Shown here one piece after another: positions 18,226-27,647 of a stretch of DNA of 64,000 bases. Location: assembly GCA_022826665.1 (NCBI GenBank), contig JAJDUK010000047.1, positions 237,753-301,752 of the forward strand. The letters run 5' to 3'. Numbering within the stretch: the stretch's first letter is position 1; each line of letters begins with the position of its first letter. Both the position numbers and the translations under genes were made by a program. The DNA comes from Alphaproteobacteria bacterium. GTDB lineage: Bacteria > Pseudomonadota > Alphaproteobacteria > UBA828. The notes beneath the pieces are model-generated. The model made no database searches, was not told where the DNA came from, and saw nothing but the letters and a program-made list of their open reading frames with translations.

Positions 18226-18735
18226 TCAGACCGGAAGCTGCGGCGGAAGCGCGCGTTCCAATGCGAGAAGCTGGCGCTTGGTATCACAGCCGGCGCCGCC
18301 GGAGAACCCGCCGAGCGCGCCGCCTGCGCCCACGACCCGGTGGCAGGGGACGATGAGCGGGATGGGATTGGCCCCGCAGGCGCCGCCGATGGCGCGGGGC
18401 GCGCTGTCCAGCGCGCGGGCGAGGTCGCCGTAGCTGCGGGTTTGGCCGTAGGGGATCGCCTGCATCGCCGCCCACACCTTGAGGCGGAAGGGCGTGCCCG
18501 ACGGCGCCAGTGGGAGCGTGAATTCGCGCAACGTGCCAGCAAAGTACTCGGTGAGCTGGCGCGCGGCTTCCGCCAGCAAGCCGCCGTTCGGACTGGGGCC
18601 GGCACATGTTTCGCGCGCAAGAACCTGCGGGCTTGCGCGACCGGCGCCGAAATCGACGGCGGTGATCTTGTCGTCCTCGGCCGTGATCGTGAGCGGGCCG
18701 ACGGGGCTATCGATGGTGCAGCGGTCGGCAGGCAT
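18226..18735 (-). CDS. ogt: Methylated-DNA--protein-cysteine methyltransferase
   Basis: This suicide repair protein removes O6-alkyl groups from guanine in DNA. It has 169 residues. The active-site motif is IPLIVPCHRVVG with acceptor C131, preceded by the helix-turn-helix segment AIPYGQTRSYGDLARAL containing the arginine finger. The length fits the single-domain Ogt type without an Ada regulatory domain. Only 5 bp separate its start from the DUF255 gene, so the two are likely co-transcribed. Confidence 0.95.
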   Translation of the reverse strand: MPADRCTIDSPVGPLTITAEDDKITAVDFGAGRASPQVLARETCAGPSPNGGLLAEAARQLTEYFAGTLREFTLPLAPSGTPFRLKVWAAMQAIPYGQTRSYGDLARALDSAPRAIGGACGANPIPLIVPCHRVVGAGGALGGFSGGAGCDTKRQLLALERALPPQLPV

Positions 18736-18740
18736 CGCCT

Positions 18741-20780
18741 TCAGCCCTCCTCCGGTGCCTGCGCCGCCTCGCGGAGCGCGGCCTTAAGGGCCTGCGGTTC
18801 CGTCACCGGCAGGGAGCAGACCTGGCCCACGCACACATAGGCCGTGGCCATCCCCTCCTGCTGCCCCTTGCCGAAGGCGGGATGGCCGAGCGGCAGCGCC
18901 TTCTTTGGCGCGAGCCGGGTCAGCACACGGTTGGGCAGGCTGGTCGCGTAGACGGCATCGACGAGGGCCTTTGTCCCCTCCTCCGCCCGCGTGCCGCAGA
19001 CCACCACCTGCACCGCGCGGCGCAGCACCTCGCTGTTGTTGGCGAGCGTCGAGAGCGGCGAGAAGTTCCGCTCCAGCTCGCCGGAGAAGGCCTTGACCAG
19101 CGCCTCGGCGCGGTCGCGATAGGCCGCCTCTCCGGTGAGATGGTGGAGCCGCGCGAGCACGCCCACCATGGTGCCGTTGCCGGCGGGCGTCGCGGCATCA
19201 TGGGCGGTCTTGGTGCGGCTGATGTTCGCCTCGCCATCGTCCGGCGCGTAGAAATAGCCGCCCTCGTCCGCGTCCCAGTAATGGGCGTCGAGCACCGCGA
19301 CCCAGCCGCGCGCACGCTCCACGTAGGCGCCCTCTCCCGTCGCCTCCGCCAGCATCAGCGCCGCCCGCGCCATCTCTGCATAGTCGTCGAGGAACTCGAC
19401 GTCCTTGGAGCGGCCGTGCCGCGCCGCATGACGCAGACGCTCACTCGCCGCCATGGGGCCTGCAACGTAGTCAAAGGCCTCGACTGCCGCATCGAGCCAC
19501 GCCTGCTCGCCGAAGACCATGGCGGCGTTGGCCAGCGCCGCGATCATGAGGCCGTTCCAGTCGGCGAGCACCTTGTCGTCCCAGCCGGGGCGCTCGCGGC
19601 TTGCGCGCCGCTCCAGCAGCACCGTGCGCATCGCGGCGAGGCGGGCTTCGTCCGGCGCCTCGTCGGTGCCGGGCGGCAGGAGCCGGTTGAGGATCGTATG
19701 CCCCTCCCAATTGCCGCCCGGGGTAACGTCGTAGACGGCCTTGAAGTAAGCCGAGTCCGCGCCGAGCAGTTCGTCGACCTCGGCCTCGTGCCAGACATAG
19801 AATTTGCCCTCTTCGCCCTCGGAATCGGCATCGAGCGCGCTGGCAAACGCGCCTTCGTCCGTGCGCATCTCGCGCAGCACCCAGGCCACGGTCTCGGCCG
19901 CGCGGGCGGCGAAGAGGGACTCGCCGGTCTCCTGCCAGACATGGCAGAGCAGGTCGAGCAACTGGGCGTTGTCGTAGAGCATCTTCTCGAAGTGGGGCGC
20001 GAGCCAGCGTTCGTCGGTGGAGTAGCGGGCGAAGCCGCCGCCCAAGTGGTCGTAGATGCCGCCCTGGCACATGCGCTCCATGCTCAGCACTACGGCGGTC
20101 CTCATCAGCTGCGAGTCGGTACGCAGGTAGCTGCGCCAGAGCAGCTCCAGCATGGAACATTGCGGGAACTTTGGCGCGCCGCCAATGCCGCCGTGGCGGC
20201 CATCGACCTCGCGCAGCAGAGAGAGTGCCATGTTCTCTGTTTGTGCCTCGGTGACGGCGTCGCCGGGCTTGCTTCGGGCGAGACCTTGCAGCGCTTCGAC
20301 CAACGCTGTTCTGTTTTTGTCCACCTTTTCGCGGTCGTTGCGGTAGGTCTGCTCGATCAGGCTCAGCACGTCCTTGAAGCCGGGGCGACCGAAGCGGGGC
20401 TCGAGCGGGAAGTAAGTGCCGCCCCAGAAAGGCTCGGCCTCGGGCGTGAGGAACATGGTGAGCGGCCAGCCGCCCTGCTGGCCCATGAGCGCGAGCGCCC
20501 GCTGGTAGATGGTGTCGAGGTCGGGGCGTTCTTCGCGGTCCACCTTGACGTTGACGAAGAGCCGGTTCATCAGCCGGGCGGTTTCTTCGTCCTCGAAGCT
20601 CTCGTGCGCCATGACATGGCACCAGTGGCAGGCGGAATAGCCCACCGAGAGCAGGATCGGCTTGTCGGCGGCCTTGGCTTCCGCCAGCGCCTCGGGCCCC
20701 CAGGGGCGCCAGTGGACGGGATTGTCCTGATGCTGCAGGAGGTAGGGACTGGTTTCCGCACCCAGGAGGTTCTCGCTCAT
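18741..20780 (-). CDS. DUF255 thioredoxin-fold protein (YyaL/SPATA20 family)
   Basis: This 679-residue cytosolic protein is of the widely conserved YyaL/spermatogenesis-associated 20 family. Residues 1-160 are a thioredoxin-like DUF255 domain with the family signature SACHWCHVM (C51, C54) and [24 protein letters not shown]. The remainder is an (alpha/alpha)6 barrel related to glycoside hydrolases and epimerases ([20 protein letters not shown]). The biochemical activity is unknown. The ATG was chosen because [16 protein letters not shown] is the conserved beginning; the open frame upstream crosses a repeat. ogt follows at 5 bp. Confidence 0.93.
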   Translation of the reverse strand: MSENLLGAETSPYLLQHQDNPVHWRPWGPEALAEAKAADKPILLSVGYSACHWCHVMAHESFEDEETARLMNRLFVNVKVDREERPDLDTIYQRALALMGQQGGWPLTMFLTPEAEPFWGGTYFPLEPRFGRPGFKDVLSLIEQTYRNDREKVDKNRTALVEALQGLARSKPGDAVTEAQTENMALSLLREVDGRHGGIGGAPKFPQCSMLELLWRSYLRTDSQLMRTAVVLSMERMCQGGIYDHLGGGFARYSTDERWLAPHFEKMLYDNAQLLDLLCHVWQETGESLFAARAAETVAWVLREMRTDEGAFASALDADSEGEEGKFYVWHEAEVDELLGADSAYFKAVYDVTPGGNWEGHTILNRLLPPGTDEAPDEARLAAMRTVLLERRASRERPGWDDKVLADWNGLMIAALANAAMVFGEQAWLDAAVEAFDYVAGPMAASERLRHAARHGRSKDVEFLDDYAEMARAALMLAEATGEGAYVERARGWVAVLDAHYWDADEGGYFYAPDDGEANISRTKTAHDAATPAGNGTMVGVLARLHHLTGEAAYRDRAEALVKAFSGELERNFSPLSTLANNSEVLRRAVQVVVCGTRAEEGTKALVDAVYATSLPNRVLTRLAPKKALPLGHPAFGKGQQEGMATAYVCVGQVCSLPVTEPQALKAALREAAQAPEEG

Positions 20781-20792
20781 GGCCCTTCCCGT

Positions 20793-20845
20793 CTGGTTCG
20801 GGCCGCGCGTGGCAGGAGGCGACCTTGGGCGGGAGCATAGGATGC
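20793..20845. repeat. Direct repeat, copy 1
   Basis: This 53-bp block, starting CTGGTTCGGGCCGCGCGTGG, matches copy 2 at 49 of 53 positions, and similarity continues with small gaps for about 25 bp more. It sits just upstream of the DUF255 gene start and therefore in its leader. It ends in a small perfect hairpin, GAGCAT-AGG-ATGCTC (extending to about 20848), which copy 2 has lost. Confidence 0.85.
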
Positions 20846-21018
20846 TCGGGTCGCCGCCGCCAGTGCAGCGGGCCCGTCCGCGCCAAGACATCTGGAACAG
20901 ATCCGCTGCGCGATAGGCTTTTGACCGGTCGGATGAAGCTGCATGTGTGTAGACGATTGCCCCGAAGATTCGTAGGGTATGCAAGAAATGCATGTCATTT
21001 GATCAGGGAGGAATGGCG

Positions 21019-21465
21019 ATGAGATTCGGAAAGAGAATTTTGGCGTTCGCTTGTTTGCTGGCCGTGCTGACCGCCGGCCTCGTCGTCGCTGGAAGCCCGG
21101 CCGCTGCCGGTGAGGGAGTGAAATGGAGCGACGAGGATTTTCGCACGCGCGCAGTGGATCACACATTCTTCACAGGCGGGGGAAAGGGCGACAAGAAATG
21201 GAAAGCCTACATCTACTACCAACCGGATGGACGAGTTTTCGTCAAGGCCTGGGGAAAGGACTGGAGAAACCGCATCGAGGGAACCTGGAAAATCGAGAGC
21301 GACCGATGGTGCACCGCATACGATGACAAGAATTGGGGTGTTGGTTGCTATGAGTTTTCGGACAAGGGAGACAAGGTTCTGATTAAGCGTGTCAGCGGTA
21401 CCAACAAGGGAAGTAAGTTCCTGATGAAACTTGTCGGCAAGGGGAACGTAAAGAACCTCGAGTGA
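21019..21465 (+). CDS. Small secreted protein of unknown function
   Basis: No firm family is recognised. The 148-residue product has a clear signal peptide (about 1-31, ending SPAAA). The mature part is rich in Lys, Trp, Gly and aromatic residues. GTWKIESDRWCTAYDDKNWG followed by GCYEF suggests a small beta-rich domain with a possible disulfide, a pattern reminiscent of DUF995-like exported proteins, but this is only suggestive. The second of two nearby ATGs is chosen because GGAGG lies 7 bases before it. The gene is less GC-rich than its surroundings and is bracketed by two direct repeats, which hints at acquisition or duplication. Confidence 0.75.
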   Translation: MRFGKRILAFACLLAVLTAGLVVAGSPAAAGEGVKWSDEDFRTRAVDHTFFTGGGKGDKKWKAYIYYQPDGRVFVKAWGKDWRNRIEGTWKIESDRWCTAYDDKNWGVGCYEFSDKGDKVLIKRVSGTNKGSKFLMKLVGKGNVKNLE

Positions 21466-21514
21466 GTGCCTGGCGGTGGGAAGTATTCAAGCTACACGCG
21501 CGTGTGGTTCTCCC

Positions 21515-21567
21515 CTGGTTCGGGCCGCGCGTGGCAGGGGGCGGCCTTCGGCGGGAGCATAGGGTGC
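21515..21567. repeat. Direct repeat, copy 2
   Basis: This is the second copy, in the same orientation as copy 1 and 722 bp from it, differing at four positions over 53 bp. It lies between the stop codon of the secreted protein gene and the 3' end of fic. The hairpin at the end of copy 1 is degenerate here. No third copy was noticed in the window. Confidence 0.85.
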
Positions 21568-21597
21568 GGCGCGCCGAGCCGCCAGTGCGGGCGCGCA

Positions 21598-22761
21598 TCA
21601 GAACCCTGGAAGTCGCGGCCCGGGGTCAGCCGAGACTCCCGGCAGTTCGTAGGGGTCCTGAACGGTCCTGCTGCGTCTTGCGGCTCTTCTCGCCTCTCCA
21701 AGCTCCTTGCCAGCCGTATAGTATCGGCCCCGCTTCTCGCCGTGTGGAATGAGGAGCGCTAGATCGGCCAAGGCCTTGAGATCGCGCCCAGCAACGTGGG
21801 GGCTCTCCTCCGTCTCCTTCTGATACCTGGCGTTGGTGACCCGCATTCCCAGCGCCGCATTGAAGAGCGGGACGATCATTCTCTCGTTGAGCCTCTGACG
21901 CTCCACGAGCGCCTCGATGCTGGAGAACAGGGCTTCGTATTCCTCGTGGCGACGGCTCACCGTATTGGCCTGCTGGTAGTGGGCCTTGAGGCAGAACCGC
22001 ACCCACGGCAGCGCACTGTTCGAGGGATTCCACATGCCCTGCCCGACCTCAGCAAGCACATTGTAGTAGTCCTGTGTGTTACGCCCGAGCCACTCCTCGA
22101 TGCTCGAAAAGAGAGGGTGAACAACGCCTTCTCGCGCAAGAACCAGTGTTTGGAGGGCCCGCGCCATCCGGCCGTTCCCGTCCTTGAAGGGATGGATCAG
22201 CGTCAAGTTCAGGTGAGCCATTGCGGCGGCGACGACCACGGATTGATGATTCTCTCCATCCAGGTATTCCTCCAACTCGCTTACCAAGAAATCGACCAAG
22301 TCGGGGTACGGCGGCTCGTAGACGACCGCGCCGGTAGCGTGGTTCACGACCTGGACGGCACCAGGCCGCCATGTCCCAGGGTATGCGTTCAGATCGAAGT
22401 CGGTCATCATGAAATGTAGGCTCTTGAGGAACTGCTTGCTGAATTCGAAATAGGGGTCCGTCGCGGCCTGCATGATGCAGGTCATGGCTTTCCTGTATCC
22501 CTGGATCGCGAGCCAGGTTTCTGTCCTCTCATCGAGGGGCGGCTCGTCTTCCACGGCCGCCATGGCCTCGTCCATCGTGGCGTTATAGCCCTCGATGGCG
22601 TTCGAGCCCTGGATCGCGCGCGCAAACGTGCTCTGCCGCAGGGCCCCGTGCCAGCGGCGGGGATTGTGCTGGGTCTCGATCCGCAAGCGGCGTCTCTGAC
22701 CTTCCAGTATTTCCAGCACCTTGCGGTCCTCTTGCGACAAGGTGGGTTCGGCGAAGATCAT
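21598..22761 (-). CDS. Fic-domain protein (probable AMPylase, class II)
   Basis: Fic proteins usually transfer AMP to hydroxyl side chains of target proteins. This 387-residue protein has an intact active-site loop HPFKDGNGRMAR with catalytic H190, and the flap residues before it. Upstream is the inhibitory-helix motif S53-N-A-I-E57-G, so it is a class II Fic whose activity would be held in check by E57. Residues after about 290 may form a winged-helix-like C-terminal domain (VAGRDLKALADLALLI). No antitoxin gene adjoins it. Its promoter region is strikingly AT-rich and palindromic, which suggests autoregulation or a recently acquired gene. Confidence 0.92.
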   Translation of the reverse strand: MIFAEPTLSQEDRKVLEILEGQRRRLRIETQHNPRRWHGALRQSTFARAIQGSNAIEGYNATMDEAMAAVEDEPPLDERTETWLAIQGYRKAMTCIMQAATDPYFEFSKQFLKSLHFMMTDFDLNAYPGTWRPGAVQVVNHATGAVVYEPPYPDLVDFLVSELEEYLDGENHQSVVVAAAMAHLNLTLIHPFKDGNGRMARALQTLVLAREGVVHPLFSSIEEWLGRNTQDYYNVLAEVGQGMWNPSNSALPWVRFCLKAHYQQANTVSRRHEEYEALFSSIEALVERQRLNERMIVPLFNAALGMRVTNARYQKETEESPHVAGRDLKALADLALLIPHGEKRGRYYTAGKELGEARRAARRSRTVQDPYELPGVSADPGPRLPGF

Positions 22762-22766
22762 GCTGG

Positions 22767-22832
22767 ATATCTCGTTTCATATCTGCGATGTACAGATATA
22801 TATCCTGCATTTTGCAGATATCAATCTAGATA
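22767..22832 (-). promoter_or_regulatory. Promoter and palindromic operator of fic
   Basis: On the fic strand, TTGATA (22824-22819) and TATATA (22802-22797), 16 bp apart, form a good sigma-70-type promoter. The symmetric repeat ATATCTG-N7-CAGATAT (22779-22799) covers the expected start site, and CTGCA-TTT-TGCAG (22805-22817) fills the -35/-10 spacer. Further AGATAT/GATATC units occur at about 22766 and 22826. This repeated GATAT pattern in otherwise GC-rich DNA is what a repressor operator would look like; the binding protein could be Fic's own C-terminal domain, which is inference. Confidence 0.6.
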
Positions 22833-22963
22833 TCGTGCAAATCCGCCTCTTGCCAAGAGAAGGGGGAGCTGACTGTGGAGACAGAACCTGTTCATGGGCA
22901 GTCCGCCGGGGTATGGTCCCGCCCGTCGCCTGAACGCGGACTGTGCCGCGAGCGAGGTTCGCC

Positions 22964-23236
22964 ATGAAGGTCAAGATCGAGATCGACTGCACGCCCGAGG
23001 AGGCGCGCGCCTTCTGCGGGATGCCGGACCTGACGGCGGCCCACGACGCCATGACCAAGGGCCTGGAGGCGCGCATGGCGGAGGCGATCGGCCAGATCGA
23101 CCCCGAAGCGCTGCTGAAATCGTGGCTCCCCGGCGGCCTCAAGGGCTTTGAGTCCATGCAGAAGGCCTTCTGGGAAGGGTTTGGCCAAGCCAGCGGCGGC
23201 GCGCCCAAGGGCGGCAGCGGAGGCGGCGCGGGATGA
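22964..23236 (+). CDS. DUF6489-type small protein
   Basis: This 90-residue protein begins MKVKIEIDCTPEEARAF, the pattern of a small alphaproteobacterial family annotated DUF6489, and ends in a Gly-rich tail (GGAPKGGSGGGAG). No catalytic motif is visible and no function is known. The ATG shown fits the family start; a frame seven codons longer begins at a non-ATG codon. Its stop overlaps the start of the following iron-sulfur protein gene in an ATGA junction, so the two are translationally coupled and lie just ahead of mnmE. Confidence 0.72.
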   Translation: MKVKIEIDCTPEEARAFCGMPDLTAAHDAMTKGLEARMAEAIGQIDPEALLKSWLPGGLKGFESMQKAFWEGFGQASGGAPKGGSGGGAG

Positions 23237-23631
23237 GCCGGGCGGACCCGCCCCTCTACTACCGGCGCCACGTCTTCTGCTGCGTCAACACCCGCGCACC
23301 CGACCATCCGCGCGGCTGCTGCAGCGCGAAGGACTCGGTCAAGCTGCGCGCCCACATGAAGGCCAGAGCCAAGCAGCGCGGGCTCTCTGATGTGCGCATC
23401 AACGCGAGCCAGTGCCTCGACCGCTGCGAGTTCGGGCCGACCATGGTGATCTACCCCGAGGGCGTCTGGTATGCGGTCAAGACCGTGGCGGACGTGGACG
23501 AGATCATCGAGACCCACCTCGTGCAGGGCGGCCGGGTCGAGCGGCTGATGCTGATGCCCGACCAGCCGTTTCCCAACGAAGCCGACAGCGCCGGAGTACC
23601 CAGCCGAGCGGCGGCGAGCGCCGCCTCCTGA
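23233..23631 (+). CDS. Thioredoxin-like (2Fe-2S) ferredoxin
   Basis: This 132-residue protein has the four-cysteine layout of the thioredoxin-like [2Fe-2S] ferredoxins: FCCVN near the N terminus, then GCC, then NASQCLDRCEFGPTMVIYPEGVWY. After the fold there is a short Ala/Ser-rich tail. It probably carries electrons; the partner is unknown. It starts inside the stop codon of the DUF6489 gene (ATGA). The mnmE gene begins about 50 bp downstream, so it may be the second gene of an mnmE-containing transcript. Confidence 0.85.
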   Translation: MSRADPPLYYRRHVFCCVNTRAPDHPRGCCSAKDSVKLRAHMKARAKQRGLSDVRINASQCLDRCEFGPTMVIYPEGVWYAVKTVADVDEIIETHLVQGGRVERLMLMPDQPFPNEADSAGVPSRAAASAAS

Positions 23632-23681
23632 CCCGGCGCTGGCCTGCCGCAGCCACTCGCGCGGCGCAATCTCCATAGACC

Positions 23682-25016
23682 ATGGCCGGCGACACCATCT
23701 TCGCGCTGTCGAGCGGAGGCGCGCGCGCCGCCATCGCAATGATCCGGGTTTCGGGGCCTGCTGCGACAAAGGCGATGACGCGAATCGGCGGCGCGCCGCT
23801 GCCGGAGCCACGCCAGGCGGCGCTCCGGCGTTTCCGTGAGCCGGAAACGGGCGAGCCGATCGACCAAGGGCTAGCGCTCTGGTTTCCCGCGCCCGCCAGC
23901 GCCACCGGCGAGGACGTGGCGGAGTTTCACGTGCACGGCGGGCCCGCCGTCATCGCCGCGCTCTGCGATGCGCTCGCTGCGATCCCCGGCCTGCGCCCGG
24001 CCGAGCCCGGCGAGTTCACCCGCCGCGCCTTCGAGGCGGGCCGCCTCGATCTCACGGAAGCGGAGGGGACCGCCGACCTGGTCGCGGCCGAGACCGAGGC
24101 CCAGCGGCGCCAGGCACTCGCCCAGATGGAAGGCGGGCTGCAGCGCCTCTACGACGGCTGGCACGACCAGCTCATGGCGCTCCGGGCCAACGTCGAGGCC
24201 GCCATCGATTTCTCGGACCAGGAGCTGGGCGACGATCCTCTGGCCGCGGCTGCTCCCGGCCTCGCGGCGCTGGAGGCCGAGATCGCGACCCATCTCGACG
24301 ATTCCCGCCGGGGCGAGCGCCTGCGCGAGGGCTTTTGCATCGCGATCGTGGGCGCGCCAAATGCGGGAAAGTCAAGCCTTCTCAACCGCTTAGCGGGGCG
24401 GGACGCGGCCATCGTTTCGACGCGCGCGGGCACCACCCGCGACGTGGTCGAGGTGCGCCTCGATCTTGGCGGTTGGCCTATCACCCTCGCCGACACCGCG
24501 GGATTGCGCGAGAGCCAGAATGAGATTGAGAGCGAAGGCGTGCGCCGCGCCCTCGCCCGCGCAGCCAGCGCCGACCTCTCGCTGGTGGTCTTCGACGGCG
24601 CGCTTTGGCCCGAGGCCGATGCCCAGAGCCTCGCGCTGCTGGGCGAGGACGCGCTGGCGGTGCTGAACAAGACCGATCTTCTCGCGGGCTCCAGCCCTGC
24701 CGCCATCGGCGGCCAGCCAGCGCTCGGGGTGTCGTGCCTGACCGGTGCTGGGATCGAGTCGTTGCTGGAGACATTGGCCGAGGAGATCGCGCGGCGCTAC
24801 TCGCCCGGCGGCGCGCCCGCGCTCACTCGCGTCCGGCACCGGCAAGCGGTCGTCGAATGCCGCGACGCGCTGGCCCGCGCAATCGCCGGTCCTGCCGACG
24901 AGCGGCTGGCGGAAGAGCTCAGGCTAGCAGCGCATGCGCTCGGCCGCATCACCGGCCGGGTCGATGTCGAGGCCGTGCTCGATCTCGTCTTCCGCGACTT
25001 CTGCATCGGCAAGTAG
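23682..25016 (+). CDS. mnmE: tRNA uridine-5-carboxymethylaminomethyl modification GTPase MnmE
   Basis: MnmE works with MnmG to modify wobble uridine 34 of certain tRNAs. The 444 residues show the N-terminal formyl-THF-binding domain (DTIFALSSGGARAAIAMIRVSG), the inserted G domain with P-loop GAPNAGKSSLLN, TRAGTTRD, DTAG and NKTD, and the C-terminal FCIGK with the conserved Cys. All expected elements are present. mnmG follows within 100 bp, with rsmG and parAB next, the standard alphaproteobacterial order beside the origin. Confidence 0.97.
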   Translation: MAGDTIFALSSGGARAAIAMIRVSGPAATKAMTRIGGAPLPEPRQAALRRFREPETGEPIDQGLALWFPAPASATGEDVAEFHVHGGPAVIAALCDALAAIPGLRPAEPGEFTRRAFEAGRLDLTEAEGTADLVAAETEAQRRQALAQMEGGLQRLYDGWHDQLMALRANVEAAIDFSDQELGDDPLAAAAPGLAALEAEIATHLDDSRRGERLREGFCIAIVGAPNAGKSSLLNRLAGRDAAIVSTRAGTTRDVVEVRLDLGGWPITLADTAGLRESQNEIESEGVRRALARAASADLSLVVFDGALWPEADAQSLALLGEDALAVLNKTDLLAGSSPAAIGGQPALGVSCLTGAGIESLLETLAEEIARRYSPGGAPALTRVRHRQAVVECRDALARAIAGPADERLAEELRLAAHALGRITGRVDVEAVLDLVFRDFCIGK

Positions 25017-25110
25017 GGGCGTTAGCGCTTTACGGGCGCACCTGAGTGCCCTATAGGGGGCGCCGTTCCCAATGAGCCGAGCCGCAGACTGGGCGGCCGG
25101 GAGGGCGGCC

Positions 25111-27012
25111 ATGAGCCGCGAGCGTTTCGATGTCATCGTGATCGGGGGCGGCCACGCCGGCTGCGAGGCCGCGGCGGCGGCCGCGCGTGTCGGCGCCGCG
25201 ACGCTCCTCGTCACCCAGAAGCGCGAGACCATCGGCGCCATGTCGTGCAACCCGGCGATCGGCGGGCTCGCCAAGGGCACGCTGGTGCGCGAGGTGGACG
25301 CGCTCGACGGGCTCATGGGCCGCGTCGCGGACGAGGCGGGCATCCAGTTTCGCGTGCTCAACCGCAGCAAGGGCCCGGCGGTGCGGGGCCCCCGGGCACA
25401 GCAGGATCGCGCGCTCTACCGCGCGGCCATGCAGGCGACGCTTGGCTCCCAGCCCAACCTCACGATCCGCGAGGGCACGGTCGAGGACCTGGCGCTGGAT
25501 GCAACAGCGCAGGCGCGGCCCCGCGTGCGCGGCGTGGTGCTTGGGGACGGCGCGCCCATCCCGGCGCCGCAGGTGGTGCTTACCACCGGCACGTTCCTGC
25601 GCGGGCTCATTCATATCGGGGAGCGGCAGATCCCGGCGGGGCGCGTCGGCGACGCCCCAGCAACGGGGCTTGCGCACACGCTGGAGCGGCTGGGCTTCCG
25701 CCTGGGCAGGCTGAAGACCGGCACGCCGCCCCGGCTCGACGGCCGCACCATCGACTGGGCCGGGCTGGAGGTGCAGGACGGCGACGATCCGCCGGAGCCC
25801 TTCTCGTTTCTCACGAACGCGATCACGCGGGCGCAGGTGCGCTGTCACATCACCGCCACCGGGCCGGAGGGCCACGACGTCATCCGCCGCAACCTCGCGC
25901 GCTCGCCCATGTATTCGGGCGCGATCGAGAGCCGCGGTCCCCGCTACTGCCCTTCCATCGAGGACAAGGTGGTGCGCTTCGCCGAGCGTTCGTCGCACCA
26001 GATTTTTCTCGAGCCAGAGGGGCTTGACGACCACACGGTCTATCCCAACGGCATCTCGACCGCGCTGCCGGAAGACGTGCAGCGGGCGCTGGTGGCGACG
26101 ATTCCGGGGCTGGAGCGGGCGGCGATCCTGCGGCCGGGCTACGCCATCGAGTATGACCACGTGGACCCGCGCGAGCTGAGCCCCGCGCTGGAGACCGATC
26201 GCGTCGAGGGCCTTCACCTGGCGGGCCAGATCAACGGCACCACCGGCTACGAGGAGGCCGCCGCTCAAGGGGTCATCGCCGGCATCAACGCCGCGCGGGC
26301 CGCTGGCGGGGGCGGGCCGTTCACGCTCAACCGGGCCGAGGGCTACATCGGCGTGCTGATCGACGATCTGGTGACGCAGGGAGTGAGCGAGCCCTACCGC
26401 ATGTTCTCGTCCAGGGCCGAGTATCGCTTGCGGCTCCGGCCCGACAACGCGGACCGCCGCCTCACGGCGCGCGGCATCGGGGCCGGGTGCGTGGGCGGGG
26501 AGCGGGCGCGGCGCTTCGCCGCCACGAGTGCGGCGCTGGACGAGGCCGAGCGGTTGCTCGATTCGCTCGACGCCACGCCCGACACGCTGCGCCGCCACGG
26601 GATCGCGGCGAACCGGGACGGACGCCGGCGCAGCGCCCGTGAGCTGATCGGCTATCCCGACGTGACCCTGGGGCAGCTCGCCGTTTTCTGGCCGTCGCTG
26701 GCAGCGCTGGAGCCGGAAATCGTCCGTGCGCTGGAGAACGACGCCCACTACCGGGTCTATGTGGAGCGGCAGGAGGCGGATATCGCGGCCTTTCGCCGTG
26801 ACGAGGCGCTCAGGCTGCCGGGGGACCTCCGCTTCGACACGGTGGGCGGCCTCTCCCACGAGATGCAACAGCGGCTCTCCGCCGCACGGCCGACGACCCT
26901 CGGTGCGGCGGGACGGGTGCCGGGGGTGACGCCGGCGGCGCTGACGGCGCTGCTCGCCCATGTGCGCAAGACCGACCACCGCAAGGGCGCGACGGAGGCC
27001 GGGCGCGGCTGA
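25111..27012 (+). CDS. mnmG: tRNA uridine-5-carboxymethylaminomethyl modification FAD enzyme MnmG
   Basis: MnmG (GidA) is the FAD-dependent partner of MnmE. It has 633 residues from the internal ATG, which has GGAGGG 6 bases upstream and starts 7 residues before the FAD motif [14 protein letters not shown]; an ATG 13 codons earlier is less likely. Other signatures are [24 protein letters not shown] and [17 protein letters not shown]. The C-terminal MnmE-interacting helical domain is complete. rsmG begins 5 bp after the stop. Confidence 0.97.
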   Translation: MSRERFDVIVIGGGHAGCEAAAAAARVGAATLLVTQKRETIGAMSCNPAIGGLAKGTLVREVDALDGLMGRVADEAGIQFRVLNRSKGPAVRGPRAQQDRALYRAAMQATLGSQPNLTIREGTVEDLALDATAQARPRVRGVVLGDGAPIPAPQVVLTTGTFLRGLIHIGERQIPAGRVGDAPATGLAHTLERLGFRLGRLKTGTPPRLDGRTIDWAGLEVQDGDDPPEPFSFLTNAITRAQVRCHITATGPEGHDVIRRNLARSPMYSGAIESRGPRYCPSIEDKVVRFAERSSHQIFLEPEGLDDHTVYPNGISTALPEDVQRALVATIPGLERAAILRPGYAIEYDHVDPRELSPALETDRVEGLHLAGQINGTTGYEEAAAQGVIAGINAARAAGGGGPFTLNRAEGYIGVLIDDLVTQGVSEPYRMFSSRAEYRLRLRPDNADRRLTARGIGAGCVGGERARRFAATSAALDEAERLLDSLDATPDTLRRHGIAANRDGRRRSARELIGYPDVTLGQLAVFWPSLAALEPEIVRALENDAHYRVYVERQEADIAAFRRDEALRLPGDLRFDTVGGLSHEMQQRLSAARPTTLGAAGRVPGVTPAALTALLAHVRKTDHRKGATEAGRG

Positions 27013-27017
27013 GACGG

Positions 27018-27647
27018 ATGGAGCCGGGCGAGGCCTTCCGGCGCGATGTTTCACGTGAAACACGCGAGCGGCTCGAGATCTACGAGACCCTACTCCGGCG
27101 ACGGCAGCGACGCGTCAACCTGGTCTCGGCCGCGTCGCTGCCCGCGCTCTGGACCCGGCACTTTCTGGACTCGGCGCAGCTCGCCCCCCTGCTCGCAGAC
27201 GATTCCTCAGGCCACACCGTCGATGTCGGCAGCGGCGCCGGCTTCCCCGGCATGGTGCTCGCGATCCTCGACGCGGACCGCCGGATCTCCCTGGTCGAGG
27301 CCAACGGCAAGCGCTGCACCTTCCTGCGCGAGGTGGCGGACGCCACCGGCACCCAGGTCTCGGTGATCGAGGGCCGATTCGAGGCGCCGGACATCCAAGC
27401 CGCCCTCGCACCGGCCGGCACGATCGTCGCCCGCGCCTGCGCGCCGCTGGTCGATTTGCTAGGTCTTGTTTTCCCCGTGCTGGACTCTCATACATATTGT
27501 ATATTCCCGAAGGGACGCCGCTACCGGAGCGAGCTGGAGGAGGCCCGCCGCCGGTGGGATTTCGGGGTCGACATCGTCCCCAGCCAGACGGCGGTCGAGG
27601 CGCGGATACTGAGGATCAGCGATGTCGAACGGCGCCGCCGCTCTTGA
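27018..27647 (+). CDS. rsmG: 16S rRNA (guanine-N7) methyltransferase RsmG
   Basis: RsmG (GidB) methylates G527 of 16S rRNA. It has 209 residues, with the AdoMet motif [33 protein letters not shown] and IVARACAPL. It overlaps the parA start by 26 bp. Its codons for residues 10-15 coincide with a perfect parS palindrome, so this part of the gene is under double constraint. Confidence 0.96.
   Translation: MEPGEAFRRDVSRETRERLEIYETLLRRRQRRVNLVSAASLPALWTRHFLDSAQLAPLLADDSSGHTVDVGSGAGFPGMVLAILDADRRISLVEANGKRCTFLREVADATGTQVSVIEGRFEAPDIQAALAPAGTIVARACAPLVDLLGLVFPVLDSHTYCIFPKGRRYRSELEEARRRWDFGVDIVPSQTAVEARILRISDVERRRRS
27047..27062. promoter_or_regulatory. parS: parS centromere site
   Basis: TGTTTCACGTGAAACA is a perfect 16-bp palindrome identical to the consensus chromosomal parS to which ParB binds. 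It lies inside the 5' end of rsmG, 0.6 kb upstream of parA and about 9 kb from the proposed oriC, as expected for the origin-proximal centromere. No second full copy was seen in the window. Confidence 0.95.

Noticed and set aside
23933..23948. AGTTTCACGTGCACGG in mnmE as a second parS
   Set aside because: Only the left half and centre match the consensus; the right arm is broken, so it is likely chance.
25051..27063. 670-codon frame antisense to mnmG
   Set aside because: It starts at the parS palindrome and runs through conserved mnmG sequence; no family resemblance.
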